From: Sphingomonadales bacterium
GTDB taxonomy: Bacteria > Pseudomonadota > Alphaproteobacteria > Sphingomonadales > Sphingomonadaceae
Assembly (NCBI GenBank): GCA_006226685.1
Contig: SBGG01000041.1
Location: forward strand, 1 to 64,000
DNA length: 64,000 bases
Direction of reading: 5' to 3'
A program made the position numbers and the translations under genes. The first letter of the stretch is position 1. The number at the start of each line of letters is the position of its first letter. This document shows positions 8,981 to 18,109 of this stretch, piece after piece. The notes under the pieces were generated by a model. That model saw only the letters and a list, made by a program, of their open reading frames with translations, was not told the DNA's origin and did no database searches.

Positions 8981-10201
8981 TCAGCCGGCGTATTTCTTCT
9001 GCTCCAATCGTGCGATGGTCCGGGCGTGCACTTCGTCCGGCCCGTCCGCGATGCGCAGCGCCCGGACCCGCGCGAACAGCGCGGCGGTGCCGGCATCGCT
9101 GTCCAGCCCACCGGCGCCGAAGGCCTGTATCGCATTGTCAATGATCGCAAGCGCCGTGCGTGGTGCCATGACCTTGATCATCGAGATTTCCAGGCGCGCA
9201 ACCTTATTGCCGACCTTGTCCATCATATCTGCGGCCTTCAATGTCAAAAGCCGTGATGTTTCAATGTCGATCCGCGCGTCGGCGATGCGCTGCTCCCACA
9301 CGCTGTGCTCGATCAGTCGCTTGCCGAAGGCATTACGGCTCATCAACCGCCGCACCATCTTTTCCAGCGCGACCTCGGCCATGCCGATGATACGCATGCA
9401 ATGGTGGATTCGTCCCGGCCCCAGGCGGCCCTGCGAAATATCGAACCCGCGCCCCTCGCCCAATATCATGTTGCTGGCAGGCACGCGCACATTCTCGAAT
9501 GTCACCTCACAATGGCCATGGGGCGCATCATCATATCCGAAATTGGTCATGTTGCGGCCGATGGCGATGCCCGGCGTGTCCATCGGCACAAGGATTTGCG
9601 AGGCCATCTGGTGCCGCGGAGCATCCGGATTACTGCGCCCCATAACGATCATGATCTTGCAGCGAGGATCGAGCACGCCCGATATCCACCATTTGCGGCC
9701 GTTGATGACATATTCGTCGCCCTCGCGCCGGATCTCGGTCTGCATGTTCGTGGCATCGGAGGACGCGACGTCCGGCTCCGTCATCGCATAGGCGGAACGG
9801 ATTTCCCCCTCCATCAGCGGCCGCAGCCAGGCTTCCTTCTGTTCACGCGTGCCGTAAAGGTGCAGCAGGTCCATGTTGCCGGTGTCGGGCGCGCTGCAAT
9901 TGAATACTTCGGATGCCCAGAAAACCCGCCCCATCTCTTCGGCGAGCGGGGCATATTCGAGGTTGGTCAGTCCCGCCCCATGAAAATCTCCCTCGTCATG
10001 GCCGGACGGGCACATGAAGAGGTTCCACAAGCCCTCGGCCTTTGCCTTGGCCTTAAGCGTCTGGAGCACTTCAGGCTGCTTCCAGCGTTCCTTGTCCAGT
10101 TCGGCATAATAGGCTGGCACCGCCGGATAGACATGCTCGGCCATGAAGCCTTTCACGCGTTCGAGCCATTGGGCCTGGCGATCGGATAGGTCAAAGTCCA
10201 C
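8981..10201 (-). CDS. ACAD10/11-type acyl-CoA dehydrogenase
   Basis: This 406-residue flavoprotein has the ACAD order: an N-terminal helical domain ([19 protein letters not shown]), the FAD beta domain with [15 protein letters not shown] and [15 protein letters not shown], and a C-terminal helical domain ending [18 protein letters not shown]. The ADGPDEVH ending and the DPRCK segment resemble the ACAD10/ACAD11 branch rather than short-chain ACADs. A GTG start at 10201 is preferred because AGGAG sits ten bases upstream and the family sequence begins there. It follows the kinase gene by 29 bases, giving two separate genes where mammalian ACAD10/11 carry fused kinase and dehydrogenase domains. 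In that family the dehydrogenase fold can act on phosphorylated 4-hydroxyacyl-CoA. Confidence 0.88.
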   Translation of the reverse strand: MDFDLSDRQAQWLERVKGFMAEHVYPAVPAYYAELDKERWKQPEVLQTLKAKAKAEGLWNLFMCPSGHDEGDFHGAGLTNLEYAPLAEEMGRVFWASEVFNCSAPDTGNMDLLHLYGTREQKEAWLRPLMEGEIRSAYAMTEPDVASSDATNMQTEIRREGDEYVINGRKWWISGVLDPRCKIMIVMGRSNPDAPRHQMASQILVPMDTPGIAIGRNMTNFGYDDAPHGHCEVTFENVRVPASNMILGEGRGFDISQGRLGPGRIHHCMRIIGMAEVALEKMVRRLMSRNAFGKRLIEHSVWEQRIADARIDIETSRLLTLKAADMMDKVGNKVARLEISMIKVMAPRTALAIIDNAIQAFGAGGLDSDAGTAALFARVRALRIADGPDEVHARTIARLEQKKYAG

Positions 10202-10230
10202 TGGTGAAAACTCCTGATGATGGGCGGATG

Positions 10231-11289
10231 TCAGGCACCCGCAATAATCTTTCTCGCCTCGTCGAGCAGGGCTATGGCGGATTGATGCAGGCGCTGCCCC
10301 GTCGCCATGTCGGCCAACCCCGCCTGTGCCCGTGCATGGCTGCCTTCGAGGATCAGCCCCAGCTTGTAGCAGGCAAGAACCTCGAACCACGGCAAATCGT
10401 CCAGGGAGCGGCCAGACCGCTCGGCATAGCGGGCAATCATTTCGCTACGCGAGGGATAGCCATCAAGCGGGGCGACACGCATCGTCTGCGGCTTGACCGC
10501 ATCGCCATCCGGCCAGCTGATCAATATGCGGCCCAGGTCGACCAGCGGATCGCCCAGAGTGGCCATTTCCCAGTCGACCACGGCGCGAAGCCCGCCATCT
10601 TCGCCGAAGATACCGTTGCCGATATGATAGTCGCCGTGGATGATGCCGGCCTGCATGCTTTTCGGGCAATGATCCGTCAGCCATTGACCGACCCTGTCCA
10701 CATCCCCGAGCGCCGCCGGTCCATCCCAGCCCTCGAACCGGGCATAGCTGTGAAGCTCACCGGCCCAGCGATCGACCTGGCGCTCCAGAAATCCATCCAG
10801 TTTGCCGAAATCGGCAAGGCCGACCGCGATCGGATCGATGCGCGACAAGGCCGCCAGCGCATCCATCAGTTCCAGCCCCATACGGTGCCGCAGAGCGGGC
10901 TCGTCACGAACCACCGCCGGAATTTGAACTGTCGGATTGAAACCATCGACGGCTTCCATCACATAGAAAATCGTCGCGCCCTCGGAAAGGTCAGAACGCG
11001 CCGCAAGCAGGCGGGGATGCGGGACTGCCGCCCCCTCCAGTGCGGACAGCACGCGTATTTCGCGCGCGAGCAGTTTGTTGCTGTTGGGCCGGGGCTTGGC
11101 CGGTGGATGACGCAGCACGCAATCCCGTTCGCCCCAGCCGAAGCGCAAGACGATATTCTGGGTTCCACCGGCAAGGAGCCTGGGGTTGACCATATCATGA
11201 TCCCCCATTCCGCCATGCTCCCGGAGCCAGGCGCCTAGCGCGTCGAGATCAAGCGGCAAGTCGGATGTGTTGGCCAGTGTTCGGGTCAT
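10231..11289 (-). CDS. APH-family phosphotransferase, ACAD11/LvaA-like hydroxyacyl-CoA kinase candidate
   Basis: This 352-residue APH-fold kinase has a nucleotide lobe ([15 protein letters not shown], with CVLRHPP supplying a basic residue), the catalytic loop HGDYHIGN (His218, Asp220, Asn225) and [10 protein letters not shown] (metal-binding Asp239). This DWE.ATLGDP signature marks the ACAD10/11 kinase-domain group. That group includes the LvaA kinase of Pseudomonas levulinate catabolism, which phosphorylates 4-hydroxyvaleryl-CoA. Its position directly before an ACAD supports the same chemistry here, by inference. AGGAG precedes the ATG. It lies 116 bases after the phosphatase gene. Confidence 0.87.
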   Translation of the reverse strand: MTRTLANTSDLPLDLDALGAWLREHGGMGDHDMVNPRLLAGGTQNIVLRFGWGERDCVLRHPPAKPRPNSNKLLAREIRVLSALEGAAVPHPRLLAARSDLSEGATIFYVMEAVDGFNPTVQIPAVVRDEPALRHRMGLELMDALAALSRIDPIAVGLADFGKLDGFLERQVDRWAGELHSYARFEGWDGPAALGDVDRVGQWLTDHCPKSMQAGIIHGDYHIGNGIFGEDGGLRAVVDWEMATLGDPLVDLGRILISWPDGDAVKPQTMRVAPLDGYPSRSEMIARYAERSGRSLDDLPWFEVLACYKLGLILEGSHARAQAGLADMATGQRLHQSAIALLDEARKIIAGA

Positions 11290-11405
11290 GTATTGCTCCT
11301 GAGACGGTCATGGTCCCGATCCAAAGCCGATGACAAGCTGTTAGGCCGCAATTGCAGCTGGAGCATATGGCGAAGTAACGCGCAGACAAAGGCGTGTTTG
11401 AACGG

Positions 11406-12215
11406 TCATACCTTCTCCAGGAGGCGGTCGCGCAACTCGCGTATTTCAGCGGGGCCAACCCCCAGTTCCTCCTCCATATAGCCTTCGAGAGATCCCCAAT
11501 CGCGCGCGATTACGCCCAATGCGACTTCGACCAGCGGTATCCCGTTCGCATCCAGAAGACGCCGTGGCTTGAAAACATCCGGTCCGCGCTCCTGCATGAG
11601 ATCGGTGTAAAAACGGGCGACCGCATTGCTATCGGCGAGTGCCGGTAACAGACTGTGGTCCATCTCGTTTTTCGGTATCCGCAGCTCAGTCGACAGCAGG
11701 TAATCGGCGTAAATCGTATCACGATCCACGCCCAGGGCGGTCAATAGCAAGCTGACCGCCAGGCCCGTGCGGTCCTGCCCCGCCGTGCAGTGGACGATGG
11801 CGGGAACATGCCCCTCGATCAACGCCCGGAAGAAGCCACGAAAGGATGGCGCTAGCAACCGCGAGAAAAGGCCATACAGCCGCGTTTCCATTTCGCCCAC
11901 GCCCGCTTCCGAGCCTCGCCTTCGACGGGTGAAAAGATGATCCGCCGAATAGATTTCGTCGACCTGAAGCGGAACCTGGCGGGCATCCCAGACAGTCGGC
12001 GCGATTTCCCGTTCGCCATCGGAGCGCAGGTCGCATATGGCGCGAATCTGCCGCTGATCGATCCAGCCCCAGTCCGCCTTTGTCAGGCCCCAGAGCGACC
12101 CTGATCGATATACATGTCCCCATTTGATCCGGCGGCCATCGACAGCTTTGTAACCGCCGATGTCGCGCAGATTCGACCCGCCCTCCAGTCGAATGCAACG
12201 ACGTTCCAGTTCCAT
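11406..12215 (-). CDS. Tyrosine-phosphatase-fold protein
   Basis: This 269-residue protein has the cysteine-phosphatase signature HCTAGQDRTG (nucleophile Cys143, Arg149). Its N-terminus has the pattern of the bacterial Y_phosphatase3 group (GGSNLRDIGGYKAVDGRRIKWGHVYRSGSL). It hydrolyses a phosphomonoester; in bacteria members act on phosphotyrosine, phosphoinositides or small molecules. I place the start at 12215, where AAGGGA is well spaced, instead of the ATG six codons upstream. As first gene of the operon with the kinase and dehydrogenase, it could reset a phosphorylated intermediate or a regulator, but no substrate can be read from sequence. Confidence 0.83.
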   Translation of the reverse strand: MELERRCIRLEGGSNLRDIGGYKAVDGRRIKWGHVYRSGSLWGLTKADWGWIDQRQIRAICDLRSDGEREIAPTVWDARQVPLQVDEIYSADHLFTRRRRGSEAGVGEMETRLYGLFSRLLAPSFRGFFRALIEGHVPAIVHCTAGQDRTGLAVSLLLTALGVDRDTIYADYLLSTELRIPKNEMDHSLLPALADSNAVARFYTDLMQERGPDVFKPRRLLDANGIPLVEVALGVIARDWGSLEGYMEEELGVGPAEIRELRDRLLEKV

Positions 12216-12433
12216 TTCCTTGTCCCTTGCCATGCCCGAGGCTGATCTGCCGTAAGAAGGACGCGTATAACTTCACCATGACGGATTTCCGAGCACCGAC
12301 GGCGGCTTTCAACGAGAGACAGGTTTGATTGCGCCAGAAGGTAGCAATCTTGCCAACTCGCCCTTTAGCCAGCCGCATAAGTGCCATAGGCTGGGGTCAA
12401 ACATCGCAACCAAACATCATTGGGGAGGACCGC

Positions 12434-13867
12434 TTGACCGGTCGAGCTATGGACGAGATCAGCCGAAAAATTCTCACCACCATCCAAGATTTCCTGACGC
12501 GGCTCACGGCGTCCAGCAATCTGACTTCAGAACAGCTCACCGAAGCTTTCATGGCTACGACCGCATTGGGATATCAGATCGCGCGCATGGATTATCCTGA
12601 ACAGGCCCGCGATGAGGTCGACGCCGCCGAGGCGAGTCTTGCAAAGGCGATCGCCAGCGATGGACCGCCACCGCGCGAACGCCGGTGGCGCGAGCAGTGG
12701 AGCAGCGAGGCCGGAGGTATGTTGTGCGCAGCCATCGAGAACAGCGCCCCCATCGACAATCCCGATATGCTCGACCGTATTCGCGAGCTGCTCGTGTCCT
12801 ATCATGAGAAAATGGACCCGGTGGTCAGTGCCGGAACGCGCAGCACCTATTCCGGCGGACGTGGCGACAAGCGGGACGGCGATGCCGAGGAAAGTGTCAA
12901 GGAACTGACCGCAGATGTATTGGAGGATTGGCTCCTCCGCAGCGGCAACGCACCTGCGGGCAGCCGGGTGAGCGAATTTCGGCAGTTGATGGGCGGCTAT
13001 TCCAAGGCAACCTATATTGCCGCCGTGACCGGCACCGATGGAACGACCTCAGTGGTAATCCGCAAGGACAGCCCGGGCCTGCCAACCGGTTCCAGCGTCG
13101 TCGGCGAGTTTCCTGTTCTCGGTCAGATGCATGAAATCGGTATTCCGGTCCCCGCGCCGCTTTGGATCGAACCCGATGCCGGGCTGTGCGATGGCGCGTT
13201 CATGGGCGTGGCCTTTGTCGACGGCAAGCCGGCCAACCAGATCATCCCCGAAGACCCGGTCGCACGTCGCAAATGGGCACGAAGCGCGGCCGAAGTGCTG
13301 GGGCAGCTTCATCGCGACACCGCGATCGAAAATGGCGATGTGCGCGAACCGGTGGCGCGCGAAATCGACGATCTGGAGCGTCGCATGCTGGAGCGGGAAC
13401 GTGCGCCCCACCCCGGCTTGCTGGTCGGCATCGGATGGCTGCGCCAGCATCTGGACGACCTGCGCAACCGGCCCGCCTGCCGTATCCATGGCGACGTGGG
13501 CTATCACAACATGCTGATGCGCGATGATCGTATCGCTGCCCTTCTCGACTGGGAATTCAGCCGTATCGGCGATCCGGTCGAGGATCTGGCCAGCATCAAG
13601 CCCTTCATGGACCAGATCGAATCCTGGGACGAATTTTACGAGATCTATCAGTCGATCTGCGGCTTCACGCTCGACACCGTGGCAGACAATTATTTCAACG
13701 TCTGGCGTGAGGCCCGCAATATGGTGGCCTGTATCGGGTCGCTGAATTCCCTGATGCTGCCGGGCGTCAGGGCGGTGCCGCTGACCGTGGCCGGGACGAT
13801 CTATATTCCGAAATATGAAATCGCCATTCTTGACGCGATCAATACCGCGGAGGGACGCAATGTCTGA
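12434..13867 (+). CDS. APH-family phosphotransferase with N-terminal helical extension
   Basis: This 477-residue protein has about 150 residues of predicted helix ahead of an APH kinase core. The core has FRQLMGGYSKATYIAAV, VVIRKD, the catalytic loop HGDVGYHN and DWEFSRIGDPVEDL. I choose a TTG start at 12434 because GGGGAGGA at 12422-12429 is ideally spaced; an ATG at 12449 is the alternative. It heads a four-gene run with a DUF7064-like protein (overlapping by eight bases), a DUF35 protein and an Ltp2-like enzyme. The kinase probably acts on an intermediate of that branch. The extension might be a partner-binding or acyl-binding module, but I recognise no domain there. Confidence 0.82.
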   Translation: MTGRAMDEISRKILTTIQDFLTRLTASSNLTSEQLTEAFMATTALGYQIARMDYPEQARDEVDAAEASLAKAIASDGPPPRERRWREQWSSEAGGMLCAAIENSAPIDNPDMLDRIRELLVSYHEKMDPVVSAGTRSTYSGGRGDKRDGDAEESVKELTADVLEDWLLRSGNAPAGSRVSEFRQLMGGYSKATYIAAVTGTDGTTSVVIRKDSPGLPTGSSVVGEFPVLGQMHEIGIPVPAPLWIEPDAGLCDGAFMGVAFVDGKPANQIIPEDPVARRKWARSAAEVLGQLHRDTAIENGDVREPVAREIDDLERRMLERERAPHPGLLVGIGWLRQHLDDLRNRPACRIHGDVGYHNMLMRDDRIAALLDWEFSRIGDPVEDLASIKPFMDQIESWDEFYEIYQSICGFTLDTVADNYFNVWREARNMVACIGSLNSLMLPGVRAVPLTVAGTIYIPKYEIAILDAINTAEGRNV

Positions 13868-14873
13868 AGTCATCGAGTGGACCAAGAGCGCGCTGGGCTT
13901 CGGGACGCCCGGCCCGAACGACGATTTTTACCACGGGCGCACCCTGCCCGAGAAACATCCCGAGATGACCGAGACCTGGTATTGGGGCTTCAACGAGCCG
14001 GTGTCGGGCATGCACGGTTTCATCCATATATGGACGCACCCCAACCTCCATCTTTGCACCGCCGGGCTGTTCGTGCATTTCGGCAGCAAGCGCGAGCAAC
14101 TGGCCTGCGAGCTGTTCGATTTCCGCAACTTCGCGCCCGACACCATTTTCGATGCGGCGGGCAACATCACACTCGCCAACGGCCTCACCGTGGAATTCGA
14201 AAAGCCGATGGAACGGATGCGGATTCGCTATACGAACGCGGACCGCGACTTCACCCTGGACATGGTTCAGGAAGCCGTACAACCCGCGATCATGCGGTCC
14301 AACGACCAGCATTTCGAACAAACCATGCGATCGCTTGGCAAGGTCGCGTTCGAAGGACGCGATTACAGTTTCGACAATCTGACGATCCGCGACCGCAGCT
14401 GGGGCGAGCGCAGGCCGGAGGGCGGGCACAAGATGCCGCCCTACACATGGATGAACGGCGCATTTTCAAAGGATTTCGCCTTCTGCATTTCTGGCCTCGA
14501 CGATCCCGACCGTAATCCTGAATGGGCAGGCCTATATGATATCCCGCGCGACAAGCTGATGAGCGATGCCTGGGTTTATCGGGATGGCCGCCAGTTGCGC
14601 CTGTCGCGATTTTCGAAGATCACGAAACGCGCAACGGAATGCGGCCTGCGTCCGGTCAGCCATGTCATCGACTGCATGCTGGAGGATGGAACCGAACTGC
14701 AACTGGTCGGCGAAGTTACCGGCAGTGTGCCATGGCATTGCTGGCAGAATGCCCTGTGCCACACCGGCCTCACCCGCTGGACCTGCACCCAGACCGGAGA
14801 GACCTGCTGGGGGGAAACGCAGGAAGTGCAGTGGAACGACTATGTCTATCGGGTCTGTCGCCCGGTCGCCTGA
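13860..14873 (+). CDS. DUF7064-like beta-rich protein of unknown function
   Basis: The 337-residue protein has no signal peptide. It is rich in aromatic residues and beta-type segments (TWYWGFNEPVSGMHGFIHIW, WMNGAFSKDFAFCISG, VPWHCWQNALCHTGLTRW). It resembles the DUF7064/hydroxyneurosporene-synthase-like calycin proteins often found beside kinases and acyl-CoA genes. A bound hydrophobic ligand is plausible, but no catalytic role can be assigned. The ATG at 13860 follows GGAGGG and overlaps the end of the kinase gene, indicating coupled translation. Homology to carotenoid hydratases is possible but weak. Confidence 0.65.
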   Translation: MSEVIEWTKSALGFGTPGPNDDFYHGRTLPEKHPEMTETWYWGFNEPVSGMHGFIHIWTHPNLHLCTAGLFVHFGSKREQLACELFDFRNFAPDTIFDAAGNITLANGLTVEFEKPMERMRIRYTNADRDFTLDMVQEAVQPAIMRSNDQHFEQTMRSLGKVAFEGRDYSFDNLTIRDRSWGERRPEGGHKMPPYTWMNGAFSKDFAFCISGLDDPDRNPEWAGLYDIPRDKLMSDAWVYRDGRQLRLSRFSKITKRATECGLRPVSHVIDCMLEDGTELQLVGEVTGSVPWHCWQNALCHTGLTRWTCTQTGETCWGETQEVQWNDYVYRVCRPVA

Positions 14874-14893
14874 ATTTCACAAGGGAAGTGCAA

Positions 14894-15301
14894 ATGTCAT
14901 CAGCCGCGACCAAAGGTCATAACGCCCCCTGTTCCAACCGCGATTTCGATTTTTTCTACCGCGGGCTGGAAGCGAACCGTCTGCTGGTCCAGCGATGCGC
15001 CGACTGCGGCACCTTGCGCAGCCTGCCATCCCCCGGCTGTGGAGCCTGCGGGTCGCTCGACTGGAACGAGTGTGAACTGGCGGGAGACGGAATGGTGCAT
15101 AGCTATGTCATCCACCATCACCCGCCCCTGCCGGGCTTTGCCACCCCGCTGCCCATCGCTCTGGTAGATATGAGCGAAGGCGTGCGCATACTTGGCGCCA
15201 TGGATGAAACCGACCCGGCGACCATCACCGCCGGCCTTCGGGTCAAGGTCGAGTTTGTCCGCCGTGGCGACATTGCCGCCTTTCGCTTTCGCGGTGCCTG
15301 A
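14894..15301 (+). CDS. DUF35 OB-fold zinc-ribbon protein, thiolase/aldolase partner
   Basis: The 135-residue protein has the DUF35 rubredoxin-like zinc ribbon (Cys35, Cys38, Cys49, Cys52) followed by an OB-fold (GDGMVHSYVIHHHPPLPGFATPLPIALVDM). These small proteins bind thiolase-like enzymes and are needed for activity in Ltp2-ChsH2 type retro-aldolases. The thiolase-like gene follows after 30 bases, which is the expected partnership. AAGGGAAG precedes the ATG. Confidence 0.88.
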   Translation: MSSAATKGHNAPCSNRDFDFFYRGLEANRLLVQRCADCGTLRSLPSPGCGACGSLDWNECELAGDGMVHSYVIHHHPPLPGFATPLPIALVDMSEGVRILGAMDETDPATITAGLRVKVEFVRRGDIAAFRFRGA

Positions 15302-15331
15302 AACCGGCAAGCCAGATTAGGACAAGAGCTC

Positions 15332-16498
15332 ATGACCAATATCTCAAACCGGACGGCGATTGCCGGATATGGCGCCACGGAATTTTCCAAGAATAGCGGC
15401 CGCAGTGAATTGCGTCTGGCTGTCGAAGCGACGCTGGGCGCCCTGGCCGACGCCGGCATCGATCCATCGGAAGTGGACGGCATGTCCACATTCACCATGG
15501 ACAACAACAGCGAGCAGGAAATTCACCGTGCCATCGGCGGCAAGGATCTGACATTCTTTACCCGCATCCCGCAAGGCGGTGGCGGCGCCCTGGGACCTTT
15601 GCAGCAGGCCGCGATGGCGATCACGACAGGGATCGCCAACGTGGTGGTGGTCTATCGGGCGATGAACGAGCGCTCCGAATATCGTTTCGGGCAGCCGATG
15701 CATTCGCTCCCCCCGACAAGCGACAACGTTATCTTCGCCTATCATGGCTTTAGCGGTCTTATGACGCCGGCGGCCATGATCGCGCTCATGATGCGGCGCT
15801 ACATGCAGGACACCGGCGCGACCAGTCTGGACTTCGCCAATTACGCGGTGCTTGCCCGCAAATATGCGTCGACCAATCCCAACGCGTTCTTCTATCAGAA
15901 ACCGATCACCATCGAGGATCATCAGGGTTCGCGGATGATCGCGGATCCATTGCGCCTGTACGACTGCTGTCAGGAAAGCGACGGTGGCGTGGCCCTTGTC
16001 ATCGTCAGCGCGGAGCGCGCACGCGACCTCAGGCAGAAGCCGGTTTACATCCGTGCCGCGGCACAGGGCTCACCGGGCGGTACCGTGAGCCTCGGCGGTT
16101 TCTACAAGGACAATATCTGGCCCTATGACGAGTGCGCGGCGGCCGCACGGCAACTTTATGCCCAGTCCGGTCTCTCGCCGCAGGATCTGGATGCTGCGAT
16201 CCTATACGATCATTTCGGACCGACGGTCTTCCCCGGCCTCGAAGCCTATGGCTTTTGCGCGAAGGGCGAAGCCAAGGATTTCGTGAAGGATGGCCATCTG
16301 GAGATTGGCGGCCGGTTGCCGATCAACATGCACGGCGGTCAATTGGGCGAAGCCTATATCCATGGCATGAACGGAGTTGCCGAAGCGGTCCGCCAACTGC
16401 GCGGTCAGGCCGTCAACCAGGTTCCCGATGCCCGGAACATGCTGGTCACGGCTGGCAGTGGCTTGCCGACCACGGCCGCAATCCTGGGCGTTGACTGA
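15332..16498 (+). CDS. SCP2/Ltp2-type thiolase-fold enzyme (probable retro-aldolase)
   Basis: This 388-residue thiolase-fold protein keeps the C-terminal INMHGGQLGEAYIHGMNG and a DGGVAL core. The segment where thiolases carry the nucleophilic cysteine reads PQGGGGALGPLQQAAMAI, so that cysteine is absent. Tyrosines at 292 (AILYDHFGP) and 342 (GEAYIHG) sit in regions used by Ltp2-type aldolases. With the DUF35 partner just upstream, retro-aldol cleavage of a beta-hydroxyacyl-CoA is more likely than thiolysis. Such enzymes remove acyl units from beta-branched chains, as in sterol side-chain catabolism. A convergent hairpin follows. Confidence 0.85.
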   Translation: MTNISNRTAIAGYGATEFSKNSGRSELRLAVEATLGALADAGIDPSEVDGMSTFTMDNNSEQEIHRAIGGKDLTFFTRIPQGGGGALGPLQQAAMAITTGIANVVVVYRAMNERSEYRFGQPMHSLPPTSDNVIFAYHGFSGLMTPAAMIALMMRRYMQDTGATSLDFANYAVLARKYASTNPNAFFYQKPITIEDHQGSRMIADPLRLYDCCQESDGGVALVIVSAERARDLRQKPVYIRAAAQGSPGGTVSLGGFYKDNIWPYDECAAAARQLYAQSGLSPQDLDAAILYDHFGPTVFPGLEAYGFCAKGEAKDFVKDGHLEIGGRLPINMHGGQLGEAYIHGMNGVAEAVRQLRGQAVNQVPDARNMLVTAGSGLPTTAAILGVD

Positions 16499-16510
16499 TC
16501 TGCTCTTCAT

Positions 16511-16549
16511 CGATGCGGGGAGCGCCATGCAGCGGCGCAGCCCGCATCG
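16511..16549. terminator. Long bidirectional hairpin between convergent genes
   Basis: CGATGCGGG and CCCGCATCG form a nine-base outer stem, with an inner GCGCC / GGCGC stem. It lies between the Ltp2-like gene (+) and the acyl-CoA ligase (-). U-runs are poor on both sides, so strength is uncertain. Confidence 0.55.
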
Positions 16550-16553
16550 TCAT

Positions 16554-18065
16554 TCAGAGGTCCGGAGCACCGTTCGTCAACGCTTCACGCACCAGCCTGC
16601 GCGACACCTTCCCGTTCGAAGTATGGAGCAATGCATCCAGTTTGAAAAACCGGCGGGGTATCTTGTAGGCAGCGAGCTGCTCCCGACAGAGGGCAATCAA
16701 CTCTTCCTCCTGGGCGTTTCCGACATAACATGCCGCGACGACCTGCCCCCAATATTCGTCGGGCAAGCCGATGACCGCCACTTCCACCACGCTATTCATG
16801 GCTGACAGCACCGCCTCCACCTCGGCGGGATAGACGTTCAGTCCGCCGGAGAGGATGAGGTCCACGCGGCGATCCGCTATTGTAAGATAGCCTTCCTCAT
16901 CCAGAAAACCGACGTCCCCTGCCGTCCGCCAGCCCTCAGCCTCAAGTTTTTCCGGGATTTCGGGCGGCGCCACCTCGCCGACATAGGCGGAAACAGCCAT
17001 GGGGCCACGCGCATAGATATTGGCGATTGTTCCGGCAGGTACGGGATCGCCTGCATCATCGGCCACGAGTATTTCCTGCCCGCCATAGGCGCGGCCGCAG
17101 GATGATGGCTTGCGCAACTGATCAGCCGGAAGCAGCCAGGTGCATGGGCCGCATTCGGAGGAACCGTACATCTCATAGAGATCAAGGTGCGGAAAACGGC
17201 CGAGGAGACGCTCTTTCACGGCCATCGGGAGGGATGCCCCCAGGGACACGAGTTTGCGGAGCGTGGGAGCCTCCCCTTCCCTGCCGAGCGCGGCTGTCAC
17301 CATCGTCGGGACAACCATGGAACTGGTGATCCCCAGCCGTGCGCAGTCCGTCCAGAACATCTCCTTGTCGAAGGCCTCCTTCATATAGACGGTGCCGCCG
17401 ACGTCGAGCGTGGGCAACGCGAAATGCAGCGCGGCGTGGCTGAGCGGACCGACCACCATGTGCCGATCATGCTCGTCCACGTTCATGACATCCTCAATGA
17501 CCTTGGACTGAAAGGCATTGGCGCGCTGAAGAACCAGCATCATCTTGGGCTTGCCGGTTGTGCCGGATGAAAACCGGATATGGGAAGGCCCCCATTCATC
17601 GCCATATGGCACAACCGGTTCGCCGCCCGCGGCGGCGATCACATCGTCAATACTCACGCCCCCTTCGCCGATCACCAGCCTGGGGCCTGCCTGTTGCAAC
17701 TGATACTGTGCTTCCGCATCGGTGAGATATTTGCTGATAGACATGAACACCGCGCCGATCCGCATCAGCGCCAGAAACCATGGCACCTGAATCCAGTGGT
17801 TACCCAATCGTGCACACACGGCCTCGCCTGGCTGCACGCCCAGGTGGCGCATCCCGCTCGCCAGAGTGCGCACCAGCTCGTCGAGTTCGGCGTAACTGTA
17901 GTGAGCGTCTTGCGGCGTGACCAACGCAAGCTTGTTCGGGTCGCGCCTCACGGCAATCTGAAACTGACGATAGGGCACGAAGAGGCGATGAAATTCGCTT
18001 TGCCCCATAGGTGCGCCGCCATATTTCAAATAGTTGCGTGGTTCGTCGGTCACAGCGTGCAGCAT
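16554..18065 (-). CDS. AMP-forming acyl-CoA ligase
   Basis: The 503-residue adenylate-forming enzyme has the P-loop FSSGTTGKPK, the core motif YGSSECG, the hinge region with TAGDVGFLDEEGYLTIADRRVDLILSGG split over the two domains, and the C-terminal catalytic lysine in SNGKVSRR. It makes an acyl-CoA from a carboxylic acid, ATP and CoA. Substrate is unknown; a bulky or branched acid would suit the locus. The start at 18065 has only a weak purine site. It follows the alpha/beta-hydrolase gene by 44 bases and ends a minus-strand run that begins with the 2-oxoacid oxidoreductase. Confidence 0.88.
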   Translation of the reverse strand: MLHAVTDEPRNYLKYGGAPMGQSEFHRLFVPYRQFQIAVRRDPNKLALVTPQDAHYSYAELDELVRTLASGMRHLGVQPGEAVCARLGNHWIQVPWFLALMRIGAVFMSISKYLTDAEAQYQLQQAGPRLVIGEGGVSIDDVIAAAGGEPVVPYGDEWGPSHIRFSSGTTGKPKMMLVLQRANAFQSKVIEDVMNVDEHDRHMVVGPLSHAALHFALPTLDVGGTVYMKEAFDKEMFWTDCARLGITSSMVVPTMVTAALGREGEAPTLRKLVSLGASLPMAVKERLLGRFPHLDLYEMYGSSECGPCTWLLPADQLRKPSSCGRAYGGQEILVADDAGDPVPAGTIANIYARGPMAVSAYVGEVAPPEIPEKLEAEGWRTAGDVGFLDEEGYLTIADRRVDLILSGGLNVYPAEVEAVLSAMNSVVEVAVIGLPDEYWGQVVAACYVGNAQEEELIALCREQLAAYKIPRRFFKLDALLHTSNGKVSRRLVREALTNGAPDL

Positions 18066-18109
18066 AGCAAGAGAATCTCACTTCCGTTGAAATGTTGTCC
18101 CGAACCGCC

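Noticed and set aside
9305-10189. 294-codon plus-strand open frame
   Set aside because: It lies fully antisense within the acyl-CoA dehydrogenase and has no recognisable domain.
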